A stretch of 64,000 nucleotides of DNA from JAHZKS01 sp047404135 (GCA_047404135.1 JBDOIT010000002.1:248001-312000); one strand, 5' to 3'; counted from the first letter of the stretch, positions 24,876 through 34,253 are shown. Notes: generated from the sequence alone by a model not told the origin. Made by a program: numbers and translations.

Positions 24876-26081
24876 CTACTCCTTACTACTAATTGATTTT
24901 GGCAAAGGTCGAGGCTTTTCATATCTGCTCACAAAAGGTAATACCAGCATAAAATGCGTAAAGTAATAAGCCGTCGCAAGCCTTCCTAAAAATATATATA
25001 CACCTTCTGGTGGCTGCCCCCCTAAATAACCCAGAGCTATAACGTCAAGAATAAACACCAAGAACATAGCCCTAAATACAGGTCTATATGATGCACTTTT
25101 CACCTTAGAATGATCCAACCAAGGCAAAGCAAATAATATCAAGATTCCACTAAACATCACCACAACCCCTCCAAGCTTACTAGGTATCGCACGTAATATC
25201 GCATAGAAAGGCAGGAAGTACCATTCCGGAACAATGTGCTCAGGTGTCACCATTGGATTAGACTCTATGTAGTTATCAGGGTGCCCTAAATAGTTAGGTT
25301 GGTAGAATACAAAATATGCGAATACCAAGAAATACACTCCGAAACCAACAAAATCTTTGACTGTGTAATATGGATGAAATGGAATCGTATCGTTTTGAGA
25401 TTTAACCTCCACACCCTTTGGGTTATTAGAACCATGGATATGTAGGGCCATAATGTGAATAATCACAACGCCAACAATTACAAATGGTAATAAGTAATGC
25501 AAAGCAAAGAGCCTATTCAACGTAGCATCACCTACAGAAAATCCTCCCCAAATCCATCTCACTATGCTCTCTCCAACCAGTGGAATTGCGGAGAATAAAT
25601 TCGTAATAACAGTTGCACCCCAGAAACTCATCTGCCCCCACGGAAGCACATACCCCATGAATGCAGTGGCCATCATTAGTATAAATATGAATAATCCAAA
25701 AAACCAAACTAACTCCCTTGGGCTTTTATAAGACCCATAATACATACCTCTAGCAATATGCACATAAACAGCAACAAAAAACATAGAGGCACCAACCGCA
25801 TGAATATATCTAAGCAGCCAGCCGTAATTCACATTACGCATAATATATTCCACACTACTAAATGCAGTCGCATCATTAGGAGAATAATGCATAGCCAACA
25901 CTACACCCGTAATAATTTGTATCACTAAAGCAATCCCTGCAATGGATCCAAAATTCCACATATAATTCAGATTTTTAGGAGTTCTGTATTCTCCCAAATG
26001 TTTAAAAAAAGAAAAGATTGGCAAACGATATTCTATCCAATCCACTATTGTTTCTTTTTTCTTATTCTCTCCCTTGGCCAT
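24876..26081 (-). CDS. petB: Cytochrome b of the bc1 complex
   Basis: This is the membrane core of complex III, carrying two b hemes and the quinol sites. Eight or so membrane segments are present over 401 residues. Heme ligands lie in LLRYIHAVGASMFFVAVYVH and in LFALHYLLPFVIVGVVIIHI. The Qo-site PEWY motif is seen in IVPEWYFLPFYAILRAIP. The start MAKGENKKKETIVDWIEYRLPIF fits the alphaproteobacterial family. It lies between petA and petC with 2-bp gaps on both sides. Confidence 0.97.
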   Translation of the reverse strand: MAKGENKKKETIVDWIEYRLPIFSFFKHLGEYRTPKNLNYMWNFGSIAGIALVIQIITGVVLAMHYSPNDATAFSSVEYIMRNVNYGWLLRYIHAVGASMFFVAVYVHIARGMYYGSYKSPRELVWFFGLFIFILMMATAFMGYVLPWGQMSFWGATVITNLFSAIPLVGESIVRWIWGGFSVGDATLNRLFALHYLLPFVIVGVVIIHIMALHIHGSNNPKGVEVKSQNDTIPFHPYYTVKDFVGFGVYFLVFAYFVFYQPNYLGHPDNYIESNPMVTPEHIVPEWYFLPFYAILRAIPSKLGGVVVMFSGILILFALPWLDHSKVKSASYRPVFRAMFLVFILDVIALGYLGGQPPEGVYIFLGRLATAYYFTHFMLVLPFVSRYEKPRPLPKSISSKE

Positions 26082-26083
26082 CG

Positions 26084-26620
26084 CTAACCTATTTTTATTT
26101 TTGTATCAGTAATAAATTTATATTCAGGTATTATAAGATTTAGAGGAGCTGGTCCTTTCGTAATTCTACCTGAAGTATCGTAATGAGACCCATGGCATGG
26201 ACAGAACCAACCATCGTAATCCCCGCTATGTCCAATAGGAATGCACCCTAAATGCGTACATACTCCAATCATCACAAGCCATTCTTTATGACCAGGCTTG
26301 ACTCTTGCAGAGTCTGGCTCTGGGTCACGCAAATCCCTCCAATTTTCCTTCTCTGCGTCTTCTATATCTTTTGATGTTCTGTGATGTATAAATACAGGTT
26401 TGCCTCTCCAAAGAACTTTTAGAGTTTGACCCTTCACTACAGGAGATAGATCTACTTCAATAGAGGCTAATGCCAACACATCTGATGCTGGATTCATTGA
26501 ATCAACAAAAGGCCAGGCGCATGCTGCAGCTCCTACACCAGCCATAGCTGTAGCACTTAACACCAAAAAATCTCTTCTAGTGACGGTCTTCTTTGTTGAA
26601 GATTTACTGTTTTTTTGCAT
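26084..26620 (-). CDS. petA: Rieske iron-sulfur subunit of the bc1 complex
   Basis: The [2Fe-2S] subunit of complex III. Cluster ligands are in CTHLGCIPIGHSGDYDGWFC and CPCHGSHYDTSGRI. The N terminus has a twin-arginine motif, TRRDFLV (residues 14-20), before a hydrophobic helix, so the folded protein would cross the membrane by the Tat system and stay anchored. This explains why tatB follows petC in the same operon. The length of 178 is standard. Confidence 0.97.
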   Translation of the reverse strand: MQKNSKSSTKKTVTRRDFLVLSATAMAGVGAAACAWPFVDSMNPASDVLALASIEVDLSPVVKGQTLKVLWRGKPVFIHHRTSKDIEDAEKENWRDLRDPEPDSARVKPGHKEWLVMIGVCTHLGCIPIGHSGDYDGWFCPCHGSHYDTSGRITKGPAPLNLIIPEYKFITDTKIKIG

Positions 26621-26684
26621 TTACAAAAAAATTACTGACATACTATTTATATACAAAGAGAAAAAAACTTTCAATTAGGCTTTG

Positions 26685-27644
26685 TCATTTTTTTATATTC
26701 GACACCCTATTTTCTAGCGCATCCCATATTTGTGATTCTATTCTGCTCTTTTTCTCTAATGAGTACAAATTGTTCATAGATTCAATACCCGTTGGAGATG
26801 TAACATTAATCTCAGTAAGGTAATCTCCTATCACATCTAGACCCGCAAATATAATACCTCGAGATTTCAATTCAGGTCCCACAATATTGCATATCTCACG
26901 ATCCCTATCTGTGATCTCTGTTTTTCTTGCCTCCCCTCCAGCAGACATATTAGCCTTTATGGACATATCTTGAGGAACGCGGTTTATTGCACCCGCAATC
27001 TCCCCCTCCACCAAGATTATCCTTTTGTCACCTACTTTCACTTCCGGAAGAAATCTTTGAAGCATCACAGGAGATTGATGATTTGATAAAATCGATTGGA
27101 AATCTTTCTGAAATTTCTCGAAATCTTCTTTTGTCTCCTTAAAAATATCTTGCCCAGCATATCCATATAAAGGCTTAATTACTATTTCATGATTCACACT
27201 GAGAAAATCCTCTGCCTTTTTAAGGTCTTCAGCAACAAGTGTCGGAGGCATTAATTTGGAGAAGACAGTCAAAGGAAAGAGTTTCTCAGAGCAATCTCGA
27301 ACCGATCTAGGGTGATTGAGAATCACAACCTCCTCTGAAATCTTCTCAAGAATATATGTTGAAGTAAGGTACCTCATATTTACTGGCGGATCTTGACGCA
27401 TCAGAATAACATTAAACCCCTCTAGATCCATGGTTTTGATGTCACTTGTATTGATAGAGCCTTCTGCCAAAGAAGTAATCTTAGTGCATTGAGCGACAAC
27501 TTTATTGTTATCAAGAGACATATCAGAAGAGTAGTAATACCAGGTTTCAAACCCTCTTTTTACAGACTCCCTTATAAGACTTATAGTTGAATCAGATTCA
27601 AAAATAATCTTATCTAGTGGATCAATTTGAACTGCAACTTTCAT
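26685..27644 (-). CDS. gshB: Glutathione synthetase
   Basis: This ATP-grasp ligase joins gamma-glutamylcysteine and glycine. N-terminal MKVAVQIDPLDKI replaces the usual MKIAFQMDPI, and LMRQDPPVNMRYLTSTYILE contains the family's R-x-DPP-x-D-like site. VIKPLYGYAGQDIF is an ATP-grasp lysine region, and GLDVIGDYLTEINVTSPTG holds the magnesium Asn. The length is 319. gshA is not in this window. It follows the BON-domain lipoprotein gene by 7 bp, in the valS-BON-gshB run that continues towards petABC-tatB. Confidence 0.95.
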   Translation of the reverse strand: MKVAVQIDPLDKIIFESDSTISLIRESVKRGFETWYYYSSDMSLDNNKVVAQCTKITSLAEGSINTSDIKTMDLEGFNVILMRQDPPVNMRYLTSTYILEKISEEVVILNHPRSVRDCSEKLFPLTVFSKLMPPTLVAEDLKKAEDFLSVNHEIVIKPLYGYAGQDIFKETKEDFEKFQKDFQSILSNHQSPVMLQRFLPEVKVGDKRIILVEGEIAGAINRVPQDMSIKANMSAGGEARKTEITDRDREICNIVGPELKSRGIIFAGLDVIGDYLTEINVTSPTGIESMNNLYSLEKKSRIESQIWDALENRVSNIKK

Positions 27645-27651
27645 ACTTTAC

Positions 27652-28365
27652 TTAAAAGTCCTCTGTATCAAAAATATCATCAACAGAAACCTTGCTTTCT
27701 GTTACAGAATCTTGATCAACCTGATCTTGACTAGGTACAACTTTCTTGCCTTTAGTAGACTCCAATCGAGCATCAATAGATCTTTTTACACGCACATACG
27801 ATATAACCTCACTAACTCCAGAAGCCCTTGAAGCTATTGATTTTACATTTTCTAATTCACCCTCTGTATTGGAAATACCAAATAAATAAACTACAGAGTT
27901 TAGAGTCTCCACGCTATAATTTGAAGAAACAATACCAGAGGCAAATAGTAATTTAGTTCTTATTTGAGAAGTAGTCCAACTATCCTTAGCATAGTTCAAT
28001 ACGCCAGAATTGCTCTCCTCATCTTTGAGTTTCATTTCATTGATCACTTCTTTCACTCCGTCTTGTTCCCAGACTACTTTTAGAATCCTAACTATATCTT
28101 GGGATGCCGCAATAAAGCCTGTTAATAAAACCCTTCCTTCGCTTACTTCAACATTAATGCTGCCTACTGTGGCATCAATTTTACTAGCTATAAAACCTAC
28201 TTTTATTCTTGTCCAAATAGTAGAGTCACTCACATACTCTCCAACTGTCCTCTCTTGCATAAATAGCTTTCCACCAACCAATGTACCGGCACCTACTATC
28301 ACGGGCACACAAGAGCTCAAACTAAAAAATATAAAAAATAATATATAATGTTTCTTTTTGATCAT
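27652..28365 (-). CDS. BON-domain lipoprotein (DolP/OsmY-like)
   Basis: The signal ends in the lipobox LSSC (about residue 19), followed by a Gly-rich stretch (VIVGAGTLVGGKLFM). Two BON domains follow: the first around SDSTIWTRIKVGFIA...VEVSEGRVLLTGFI, the second around SWTTSQIRTKLLFASG...VVYLFGIS. The tail is polar. BON proteins bind phospholipid membranes; DolP (YraP) guards outer-membrane integrity in E. coli, and this protein has its two-BON lipoprotein layout. It sits between valS and gshB with gaps of 4 and 7 bp. Confidence 0.88.
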   Translation of the reverse strand: MIKKKHYILFFIFFSLSSCVPVIVGAGTLVGGKLFMQERTVGEYVSDSTIWTRIKVGFIASKIDATVGSINVEVSEGRVLLTGFIAASQDIVRILKVVWEQDGVKEVINEMKLKDEESNSGVLNYAKDSWTTSQIRTKLLFASGIVSSNYSVETLNSVVYLFGISNTEGELENVKSIASRASGVSEVISYVRVKRSIDARLESTKGKKVVPSQDQVDQDSVTESKVSVDDIFDTEDF

Positions 28366-28369
28366 AATC

Positions 28370-30892
28370 CTATTGATTTATTTCTATTGCAAACTCTCCA
28401 TTTTCAGTCACAATCATACCTTTTTCAGAATACCCTCCCGCAGCAATATCTAATTTAGATATATTCATAATATTTTGCAAATCTAATGATGCATCCCTAA
28501 AATTCATAGGATTATTTTTGCTAAAAATAGTAACCTGAGACAATTCAGATTTTATAGACATCTCCTTCTCTGCCTTAAACTTCCTAATTAAATCTAATAT
28601 CTGAATAATATTATCACCTAGTTTTTCGCTCTCTTTATAATATGAGATTTGATCTTTACTTGGCCAACTCCCCTTGGAATGTATAGAAATACCAGTATCG
28701 AATAATATACTATGCAGCTCTTCAGTTATGTAAGGAACAAACGGCGCAAATAATTTTAGTAATATATCAAGAATAAGCCCCATTGCTGTAATAGCACTCT
28801 TTTGTCCCTCTGGATCCTTCTGATCCTGATCATATATTCTAATCTTCACCAACTCTAAATAGTTATCGCAAAAATGATTCCAGAAGAATTCTTCTGCTGT
28901 AGATTTTGCTACTGAATATTCAAACTTTTCAAATTCTAAAGAAGCTTTTTCAACTGCTTTATATAGCTTAGAAAGTATCCATTTATCAGTTACATTTTTT
29001 ATATCCTTCAAATCAAGATCCTTCAGATCTATATCTTCAAAATGAATCGAAACAAACTTCGAAGCATTCCAAAGCTTGTTAATAAGCTTTTTACCTATCT
29101 TAAATGTATCTTCAGAATACACAATGTCTTGACCTAGCTTCGAAGATGCTGCCCAATGTCGTACCACATCCGAACTTTTCTCTTCCAGCAGGCCTATAGG
29201 GGTAACAATATTACCTTTAGACTTAGACATTTTTGTTTTGTCCGCAGCCAGAACCCAACCACTAATTACAAGATTTTTCCATGGTATTGAATCTTCGTGG
29301 TACATTGATTTCACTATTGTATAAAATGCCCATGTTCTGATTATCTCATGAGCTTGAGGCCTGATATCCGCTGGATATAATTTTTCATGCCTATCTAAAT
29401 CAATATTAAAATCACCGTTTATTGCATGACTATTAATCTGAGGGGTAATAGAACTAGTGGCCCATGTATCCATAACATCCATCTCAGATTCAACTTCATC
29501 CCTAGAGTATCCCTCGGGTAAATCCTCAGCAGGATTTACTGGTAAGTCCTTCTGATTTGGTATCAATATCTTTCCCTCTTCCCCTTTTCTTTTTGAATAC
29601 CACACTGGGAACGGAACTCCGAAATAACGCTGCCTACTGATACACCAATCCCAGTTTAACCCTTCAATCCAATCCTCCAGCCTTGACTTCATAAATTTAG
29701 GACACCAGGAAGATTGGCTTGCTTTTTCTAGCAGCTCTTCTTTCTTATCCAACACTTTGATAAACCATTGAGGAGTAATCGCGATCTCCACTATTGCCCT
29801 AGATCTTTCAGCGCATTTCACTGATTTGACTACTTCTTTTTGAGCGACCAAAGAGCCTGATGCTTTCAAAATCTCAACCATTTCTTCACGGGCTGCTTCT
29901 ATTGTCTTCCCTTCTAATCTATCAACAGCTTCCTGAACCACTTTGGTTTGGTGGAAAGGGAAATTCGAATCACCCAGCTTACTCTTAAGTTCTAGTTTTC
30001 CATATTTGTTTATTATAACTCTAGTATTCAGCTTATGCTTTTTCCACCATTCAATGTCTGTAATGTCTCCAAAAGTACAGCACATCACAACCCCAGTACC
30101 CTTTTCAATCTCCACAGTTTTATCCGCCACTATCGGAACTCTTACACCAAATAAAGGCGAACTCGCTGAAGAACCTGCCAGATGCTTATAGCGATCATCT
30201 TCAGGGTGACACAATATTGCAACACACGCAGGTATCATCTCTGGTCTTGTTGTCGCGATTGTAAGCTCGCTTCCATCCTCAAGAGTAAAATTAATATCAC
30301 TCATCACCCCAGGAACTTCTTTATCCTCTAAATCAGCTTGCGCTAATGCAGTTCCATCCACAGGGTCCCAGATAGTTGGCTCAAAAGCACGGTATACAGC
30401 CTCCTTTCCGAATAGATCAAGAAAGGACATTTGAGACATTTTTGTAGTGCTCTCACTGATGGTTTGATATTTCTGCGACCAATCTACACTCAATGCAACT
30501 CTATTAAATAATTTCTCGAATTCTAACTCTGCTTTATCCACGACTTCATGACATAAAGCTTCGAATTCTTTTCTAGGGATTTGGTGTCCTCTAACTTTTT
30601 TCTCCTTCTCAACCAAGCGCTCCGTAGGAAGGCCGTTGTCATCGAATCCAATCGGGTAGAAAACATTCATCCCCTTCATTCTTTGATATCTCGCGATAAA
30701 ATCAGTTTGGGTATAACTACAGATATGACCCATATGTAAAATACCAGAAACACTCGGGGGAGGCGTATCAATTACAAAATTCTCTTCTCGGCTTTTGGTT
30801 TTATCCCACGAATAAATCTTATTTTGATGCCAATATTCTTGCCATTTTTTCTCTGCATCAATATGTTTATATTTATCTGGAAAATTTGTCAT
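28370..30892 (-). CDS. valS: Valyl-tRNA synthetase, archaeal-like Rickettsiales type
   Basis: This class I synthetase charges tRNA-Val. The HIGH-type motif is PPPSVSGILHMGH and the KMSKS loop is ADKTKMSKSKGNIV; the editing domain lies between them (TIATTRPEM). FYPIGFDDNGLPTERLVEKE is typical of the archaeal/eukaryotic branch. Rickettsiales are known to carry a valS of that branch, acquired by transfer, so this supports the taxonomic placement. At 840 residues it lacks the C-terminal coiled coil of ordinary bacterial ValS (about 950). Confidence 0.96.
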   Translation of the reverse strand: MTNFPDKYKHIDAEKKWQEYWHQNKIYSWDKTKSREENFVIDTPPPSVSGILHMGHICSYTQTDFIARYQRMKGMNVFYPIGFDDNGLPTERLVEKEKKVRGHQIPRKEFEALCHEVVDKAELEFEKLFNRVALSVDWSQKYQTISESTTKMSQMSFLDLFGKEAVYRAFEPTIWDPVDGTALAQADLEDKEVPGVMSDINFTLEDGSELTIATTRPEMIPACVAILCHPEDDRYKHLAGSSASSPLFGVRVPIVADKTVEIEKGTGVVMCCTFGDITDIEWWKKHKLNTRVIINKYGKLELKSKLGDSNFPFHQTKVVQEAVDRLEGKTIEAAREEMVEILKASGSLVAQKEVVKSVKCAERSRAIVEIAITPQWFIKVLDKKEELLEKASQSSWCPKFMKSRLEDWIEGLNWDWCISRQRYFGVPFPVWYSKRKGEEGKILIPNQKDLPVNPAEDLPEGYSRDEVESEMDVMDTWATSSITPQINSHAINGDFNIDLDRHEKLYPADIRPQAHEIIRTWAFYTIVKSMYHEDSIPWKNLVISGWVLAADKTKMSKSKGNIVTPIGLLEEKSSDVVRHWAASSKLGQDIVYSEDTFKIGKKLINKLWNASKFVSIHFEDIDLKDLDLKDIKNVTDKWILSKLYKAVEKASLEFEKFEYSVAKSTAEEFFWNHFCDNYLELVKIRIYDQDQKDPEGQKSAITAMGLILDILLKLFAPFVPYITEELHSILFDTGISIHSKGSWPSKDQISYYKESEKLGDNIIQILDLIRKFKAEKEMSIKSELSQVTIFSKNNPMNFRDASLDLQNIMNISKLDIAAGGYSEKGMIVTENGEFAIEINQ

Positions 30893-30926
30893 AATAGGTA
30901 CAACCTGAAAAAACTGAATTTATAGT

Positions 30927-31763
30927 ATGCTAGAATATATAAAATTAATGCGCCTTAATCAACCCACAGGTTTCTTTTTGCTATTTTGGCCCTGTGCATT
31001 TGGTCTTATGCTAGCATCTTCAAGAAATGTATCTATATATTTATTGCTTTTGTTTTTTATAGGAAGCATTGCAATGCGAGGTGCAGGGTGCATTATTAAT
31101 GATATCGTAGATAGAGATATAGATAAAAAAGTAAAGAGAACAAAAAATAGGCCAATTGCTAGCGGAAAGATTCCTATCTTAAAAGGGTCAATATTTGCAG
31201 CCTTTCTATCCTGCGTAGGGTTAATTGTTCTACTAAACCTTCCAATCTATGCAATTTATGTCTCTTTATTCTCAGTCATTCTCATTTTCATATATCCATT
31301 TATGAAAAGATTAACAAACTGCCCGCAGGCATTCCTAGCAATCACTTTTAACATAGGCTCTATAATAGCATACCTGTCACTCTCTTACAAAGTAGACGCC
31401 AGTTTAGCATTGTTATATCTATCATGTGTATTCTGGACTCTTGGATACGACACAATCTATGGGCACCAAGATAAAGAATATGATAAAAAAATTGGGGTAA
31501 AATCTACATCTATTTTTTTTGAACAACACACATATTCTGCACTCGCTTTATTCTATATTGGGATGATTCTATGCTTAATCGCCATCGGAGCTCTCAAACA
31601 TTTTGATTATCTATATTTTGTTGTAATTTTATGCGCTGCTGCACACCTTCTATGGCAAATATATACACTAGATAAAGACTCTCCAGAAATATGCCTGAGG
31701 TTATTCAAGTCCAATACTCATCTAGGTGCAATAGTATTTTTTGCATTCTTGTCTCAAATATAG
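30927..31763 (+). CDS. ubiA: 4-hydroxybenzoate polyprenyltransferase UbiA
   Basis: UbiA attaches the polyprenyl tail to 4-hydroxybenzoate in ubiquinone synthesis at the inner membrane. Both Asp-rich motifs are present: GCIINDIVDRDIDKKVKRTK (the NDxxDxxxD site) and LGYDTIYGHQDKEYDKKIGV (the second site). Several hydrophobic helices fill 278 residues, and RTKNRPIASGKI is characteristic. It is divergent from valS (34 bp). It is followed by ndk, whose open frame reaches back into the end of ubiA. Confidence 0.95.
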   Translation: MLEYIKLMRLNQPTGFFLLFWPCAFGLMLASSRNVSIYLLLLFFIGSIAMRGAGCIINDIVDRDIDKKVKRTKNRPIASGKIPILKGSIFAAFLSCVGLIVLLNLPIYAIYVSLFSVILIFIYPFMKRLTNCPQAFLAITFNIGSIIAYLSLSYKVDASLALLYLSCVFWTLGYDTIYGHQDKEYDKKIGVKSTSIFFEQHTYSALALFYIGMILCLIAIGALKHFDYLYFVVILCAAAHLLWQIYTLDKDSPEICLRLFKSNTHLGAIVFFAFLSQI

Positions 31764-31842
31764 CAAACTATCTACAAAATCCTTGACTATCTTTGCATTT
31801 CACATATTTTCCATAATGACTAAACATTTATCGGCATATATT

Positions 31843-32346
31843 ATGAAAAAGAACATATTACTTATTACCTTAGCCGCTGTAGTTGGAATTACTGCATTTT
31901 TTACAATCAATAATAAAAATAACATGGAATACACCCTCTCTATTATCAAACCAGATGCAACCGCTAGAAATCTTACTACTGAAATCAACAGCTACTTCAC
32001 AAAAGCTGGACTAGAAATCGTAGCACAAAAAGAATTATCTTTAAGCGAAGAGCAAGCAAAAGAATTTTACATTGAGCATAAAGAAAGACCTTTCTACGGT
32101 GAGCTTGTTAAATACATGACCTCAGGTCCTGTTGTTGCACAAGTTTTAAAAGGCAAAAATGCAATAAAAAGAAACAGAGAAATCATGGGAGCTACAAACC
32201 CAGAAGAAGCTGCAGAAGGCACCATTAGAAAAAATTTAGCTGAATCTTTCACCAAAAACTCTGTTCATGGATCAGACAGTCCTGCTTCTGCTAAAAGAGA
32301 AATCGGGTTCTTCTTTGACTACAATGAAATAACCTCAAAAAAATAA
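31843..32346 (+). CDS. ndk: Nucleoside diphosphate kinase with an apparent N-terminal signal anchor
   Basis: The domain from MEYTLSIIKPDAT to the end is a complete NDK: the KPDAT start, the substrate region RPFYGELVKYMTSGPVVA, NREIMGATNPEEA, and the catalytic His in NSVHGSDSP. Cytosolic NDKs start at that MEYTL (ATG 31924). Here the frame is open upstream and encodes MKKNILLITLAAVVGITAFF from ATG 31843, which looks exactly like a signal peptide or anchor, with no ribosome binding site at 31924. I therefore annotate the 167-residue form. If instead 31924 is used, the enzyme is ordinary and cytoplasmic. Confidence 0.85.
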   Translation: MKKNILLITLAAVVGITAFFTINNKNNMEYTLSIIKPDATARNLTTEINSYFTKAGLEIVAQKELSLSEEQAKEFYIEHKERPFYGELVKYMTSGPVVAQVLKGKNAIKRNREIMGATNPEEAAEGTIRKNLAESFTKNSVHGSDSPASAKREIGFFFDYNEITSKK

Positions 32347-32359
32347 TTTGAATTTTTTG

Positions 32360-32365
32360 TATAAT
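32360..32365 (+). promoter_or_regulatory. -10 box upstream of tRNA-Thr
   Basis: A perfect TATAAT lies 41 bases before the tRNA 5' end and just after the ndk stop codon. No good -35 hexamer is found at the right distance, so it is a weak call. Confidence 0.4.
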
Positions 32366-32405
32366 ACATCTACAATGCCTCGGTCTTCGATAAAATTGTA
32401 GATAT

Positions 32406-32480
32406 GCCGGATTGGCTCAGGGGTAGAGCAACCGCCTTGTAAGCGGTAGGTCGTCTGTTCGAATCAGACATCCGGCACCA
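32406..32480 (+). tRNA. tRNA-Thr (anticodon TGT)
   Basis: A full cloverleaf can be drawn: acceptor GCCGGAT/ATCCGGC, D arm GCTC-AGGGGTA-GAGC, anticodon stem ACCGC/GCGGT with loop CTTGTAA (anticodon TGT, reading ACA and related Thr codons), and T arm GTCTG-TTCGAAT-CAGAC. The discriminator is A and CCA is encoded (32478-32480). The 234 bp after it, up to bamD, contain no convincing gene. Confidence 0.97.
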
Positions 32481-32714
32481 CCTCAATTAAATCCTTACAA
32501 ACCAATATCTAGAGCCCTTCGGCTACTATATCCTCGGTGCGAATAACATAATAAATCTTTACTACGTAAAAAACTGCATAGAACTGCATCATCCATAACA
32601 AGATACAAGTGAATTGTCCCTGACACAACATTGTATCCTATCCACGCACATCCAGCGACAGCACATGCTTTTAGCTACGGGGATACTCTTGAAGAATAAT
32701 GGAAAATCATGTAA

Positions 32715-33473
32715 TTATTGACTTCTCTGCATAAGATCGTAAGCGCTTTTATACCACTTACTGTTAGCATGATTATGCCCCAGTACTGCTGCATGTATTT
32801 TAGCTTCTTTGTGCATACCTAAGAACCTGTATGACTCAACTAAACGATATAGAGCTTCCTCTATCTGGTGAGTTGTTGGATATCTATCCACAACAACTTT
32901 AAATCTTTTTATCGCAGCAAGAATATCCCCACTATTGATATAATATCTCCCCACTACCATTTCATGCGCTGCAAGATGGTCTTCAATCAAATCTAGCTTC
33001 ACTTTTGAATCTTTTGCATAAATAGAGCGTGGAAATTTAGATATAACAATATTTAATGCTACTTTTGCTTTAATGGTAAAATCTTGATCCCTATCAGGTA
33101 TAAAGATTTGGTTATAGAGGCACAAAGCCTTCATGTAATAGGCATACTGAACATCTCTAGATACAGGGTACATGCTTATATAATTATTTATAGCATACAC
33201 AGCAGAGTCGTAATCTTGAATTTGATAGTATGAATATACCTCCATAATTCTTGATTGAGCCGCCCATTTATAATATGGGTGCTGGTACGTAATATCAGCA
33301 TATAACGAAGCAGCTTCTCGGTAACGCTGACTCTTAAATGCATCAGATGCCTTGCTGTATAGCTGCCCTGGAGTAAGCCGAGGCGCCTCTTCTTCCATTT
33401 CTTTACCAGCAAAACAACCTGATAGAGTGAATAGAGCCACGCATATAACTATTAAAGCCAGCTTGTTTTTCAT
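32715..33473 (-). CDS. bamD: Outer-membrane assembly lipoprotein BamD
   Basis: BamD is the essential lipoprotein of the BAM complex that folds beta-barrel proteins into the outer membrane. The signal ends at TLSGC (Cys about residue 20). TPR-like helical repeats follow, with family motifs LYSKASDAFKSQRYREAASLY, YPYSx-like MYPVSRDVQYAYYMKALCLY, RDQDFTIKAKVALNIVISKFP and the YINSGDILAAIKRFKVVVDRYP repeat. The length is 252. bamA is not in this window. It implies that real outer-membrane barrels are built here. Confidence 0.93.
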   Translation of the reverse strand: MKNKLALIVICVALFTLSGCFAGKEMEEEAPRLTPGQLYSKASDAFKSQRYREAASLYADITYQHPYYKWAAQSRIMEVYSYYQIQDYDSAVYAINNYISMYPVSRDVQYAYYMKALCLYNQIFIPDRDQDFTIKAKVALNIVISKFPRSIYAKDSKVKLDLIEDHLAAHEMVVGRYYINSGDILAAIKRFKVVVDRYPTTHQIEEALYRLVESYRFLGMHKEAKIHAAVLGHNHANSKWYKSAYDLMQRSQ

Positions 33474-33577
33474 AACAATCTTGTCTAGTTTTTAATGTAA
33501 TAAAACATAAGATAGTTTATACTACCAATAGATTAAATAGTGAAGCACAAAGTTTTTTGAATATATCTACAATAAGC

Positions 33578-34252
33578 ATGAAATCATTAGACATCGACCT
33601 AGTAATATTCGACTGCGATGGAACCCTAGTTGATAGCGAGTATGTAAATAGCAAATCAATCTCAGAAATGCTTGTTGGGCTTGGGTACAATAAGTTTACC
33701 CTAGAATATTGCGTGGATTACTTTGCAGGATGCAGCATACATGATGTTAGAGACACCCTAAAGAGTCTAAAGGTAGAATCACCAGAAAAAGAATTAGAAA
33801 AAATGCATATGCGCTCAATGGATCTAGCGCACAAGGAGCTTGTAGCGATACAGAATGTACCAGAAACTCTAGAAAAAATCCGCATACCAAAATGTGTTGC
33901 TTCTAATGGAGAACAGCACATTGTTAGAGCTTTCTTGAATATTACAAAATTAATGAATTTTTTTACTGAAGATTCTGTTTTTACAAGAGAACTTGTAAAA
34001 AACCCAAAACCATCTCCAGAACTATATCTTCACGCAGCTAAGCAAATGGGGAATGTCCCGCCAGAGAGATGTTTGGTAATAGAAGACAGCGTTGTAGGGG
34101 TAACAGCGGGTAAAAGCTCAGGTATGAGTGTTATTGGATTTGTAGGAGCAAACCACCATCACAAAGAAAGTGAGAACCTGCTATTAAAAGCTGGAGCATT
34201 CACCACAATAAAAGATTTTTCTGAAATACTGGACCATTTCAACGCAGGATAA
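33578..34252 (+). CDS. HAD-superfamily phosphatase
   Basis: The protein is a haloacid-dehalogenase-type hydrolase with a helical cap. Motif I is VIFDCDGTLVDSE (first Asp nucleophile). Motif II is seen at CVASNGE, motif III at KPSPELYLHAAKQMG, and motif IV at CLVIEDSVVGVTAG. It resembles the phosphoglycolate phosphatase / beta-phosphoglucomutase / YieH group; substrate cannot be set. ATG 33578 is chosen over TTG 33557, because the motif then starts at its usual distance. It converges on an MFS gene with one base between the stops. Confidence 0.88.
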   Translation: MKSLDIDLVIFDCDGTLVDSEYVNSKSISEMLVGLGYNKFTLEYCVDYFAGCSIHDVRDTLKSLKVESPEKELEKMHMRSMDLAHKELVAIQNVPETLEKIRIPKCVASNGEQHIVRAFLNITKLMNFFTEDSVFTRELVKNPKPSPELYLHAAKQMGNVPPERCLVIEDSVVGVTAGKSSGMSVIGFVGANHHHKESENLLLKAGAFTTIKDFSEILDHFNAG

Positions 34253-34253
34253 A

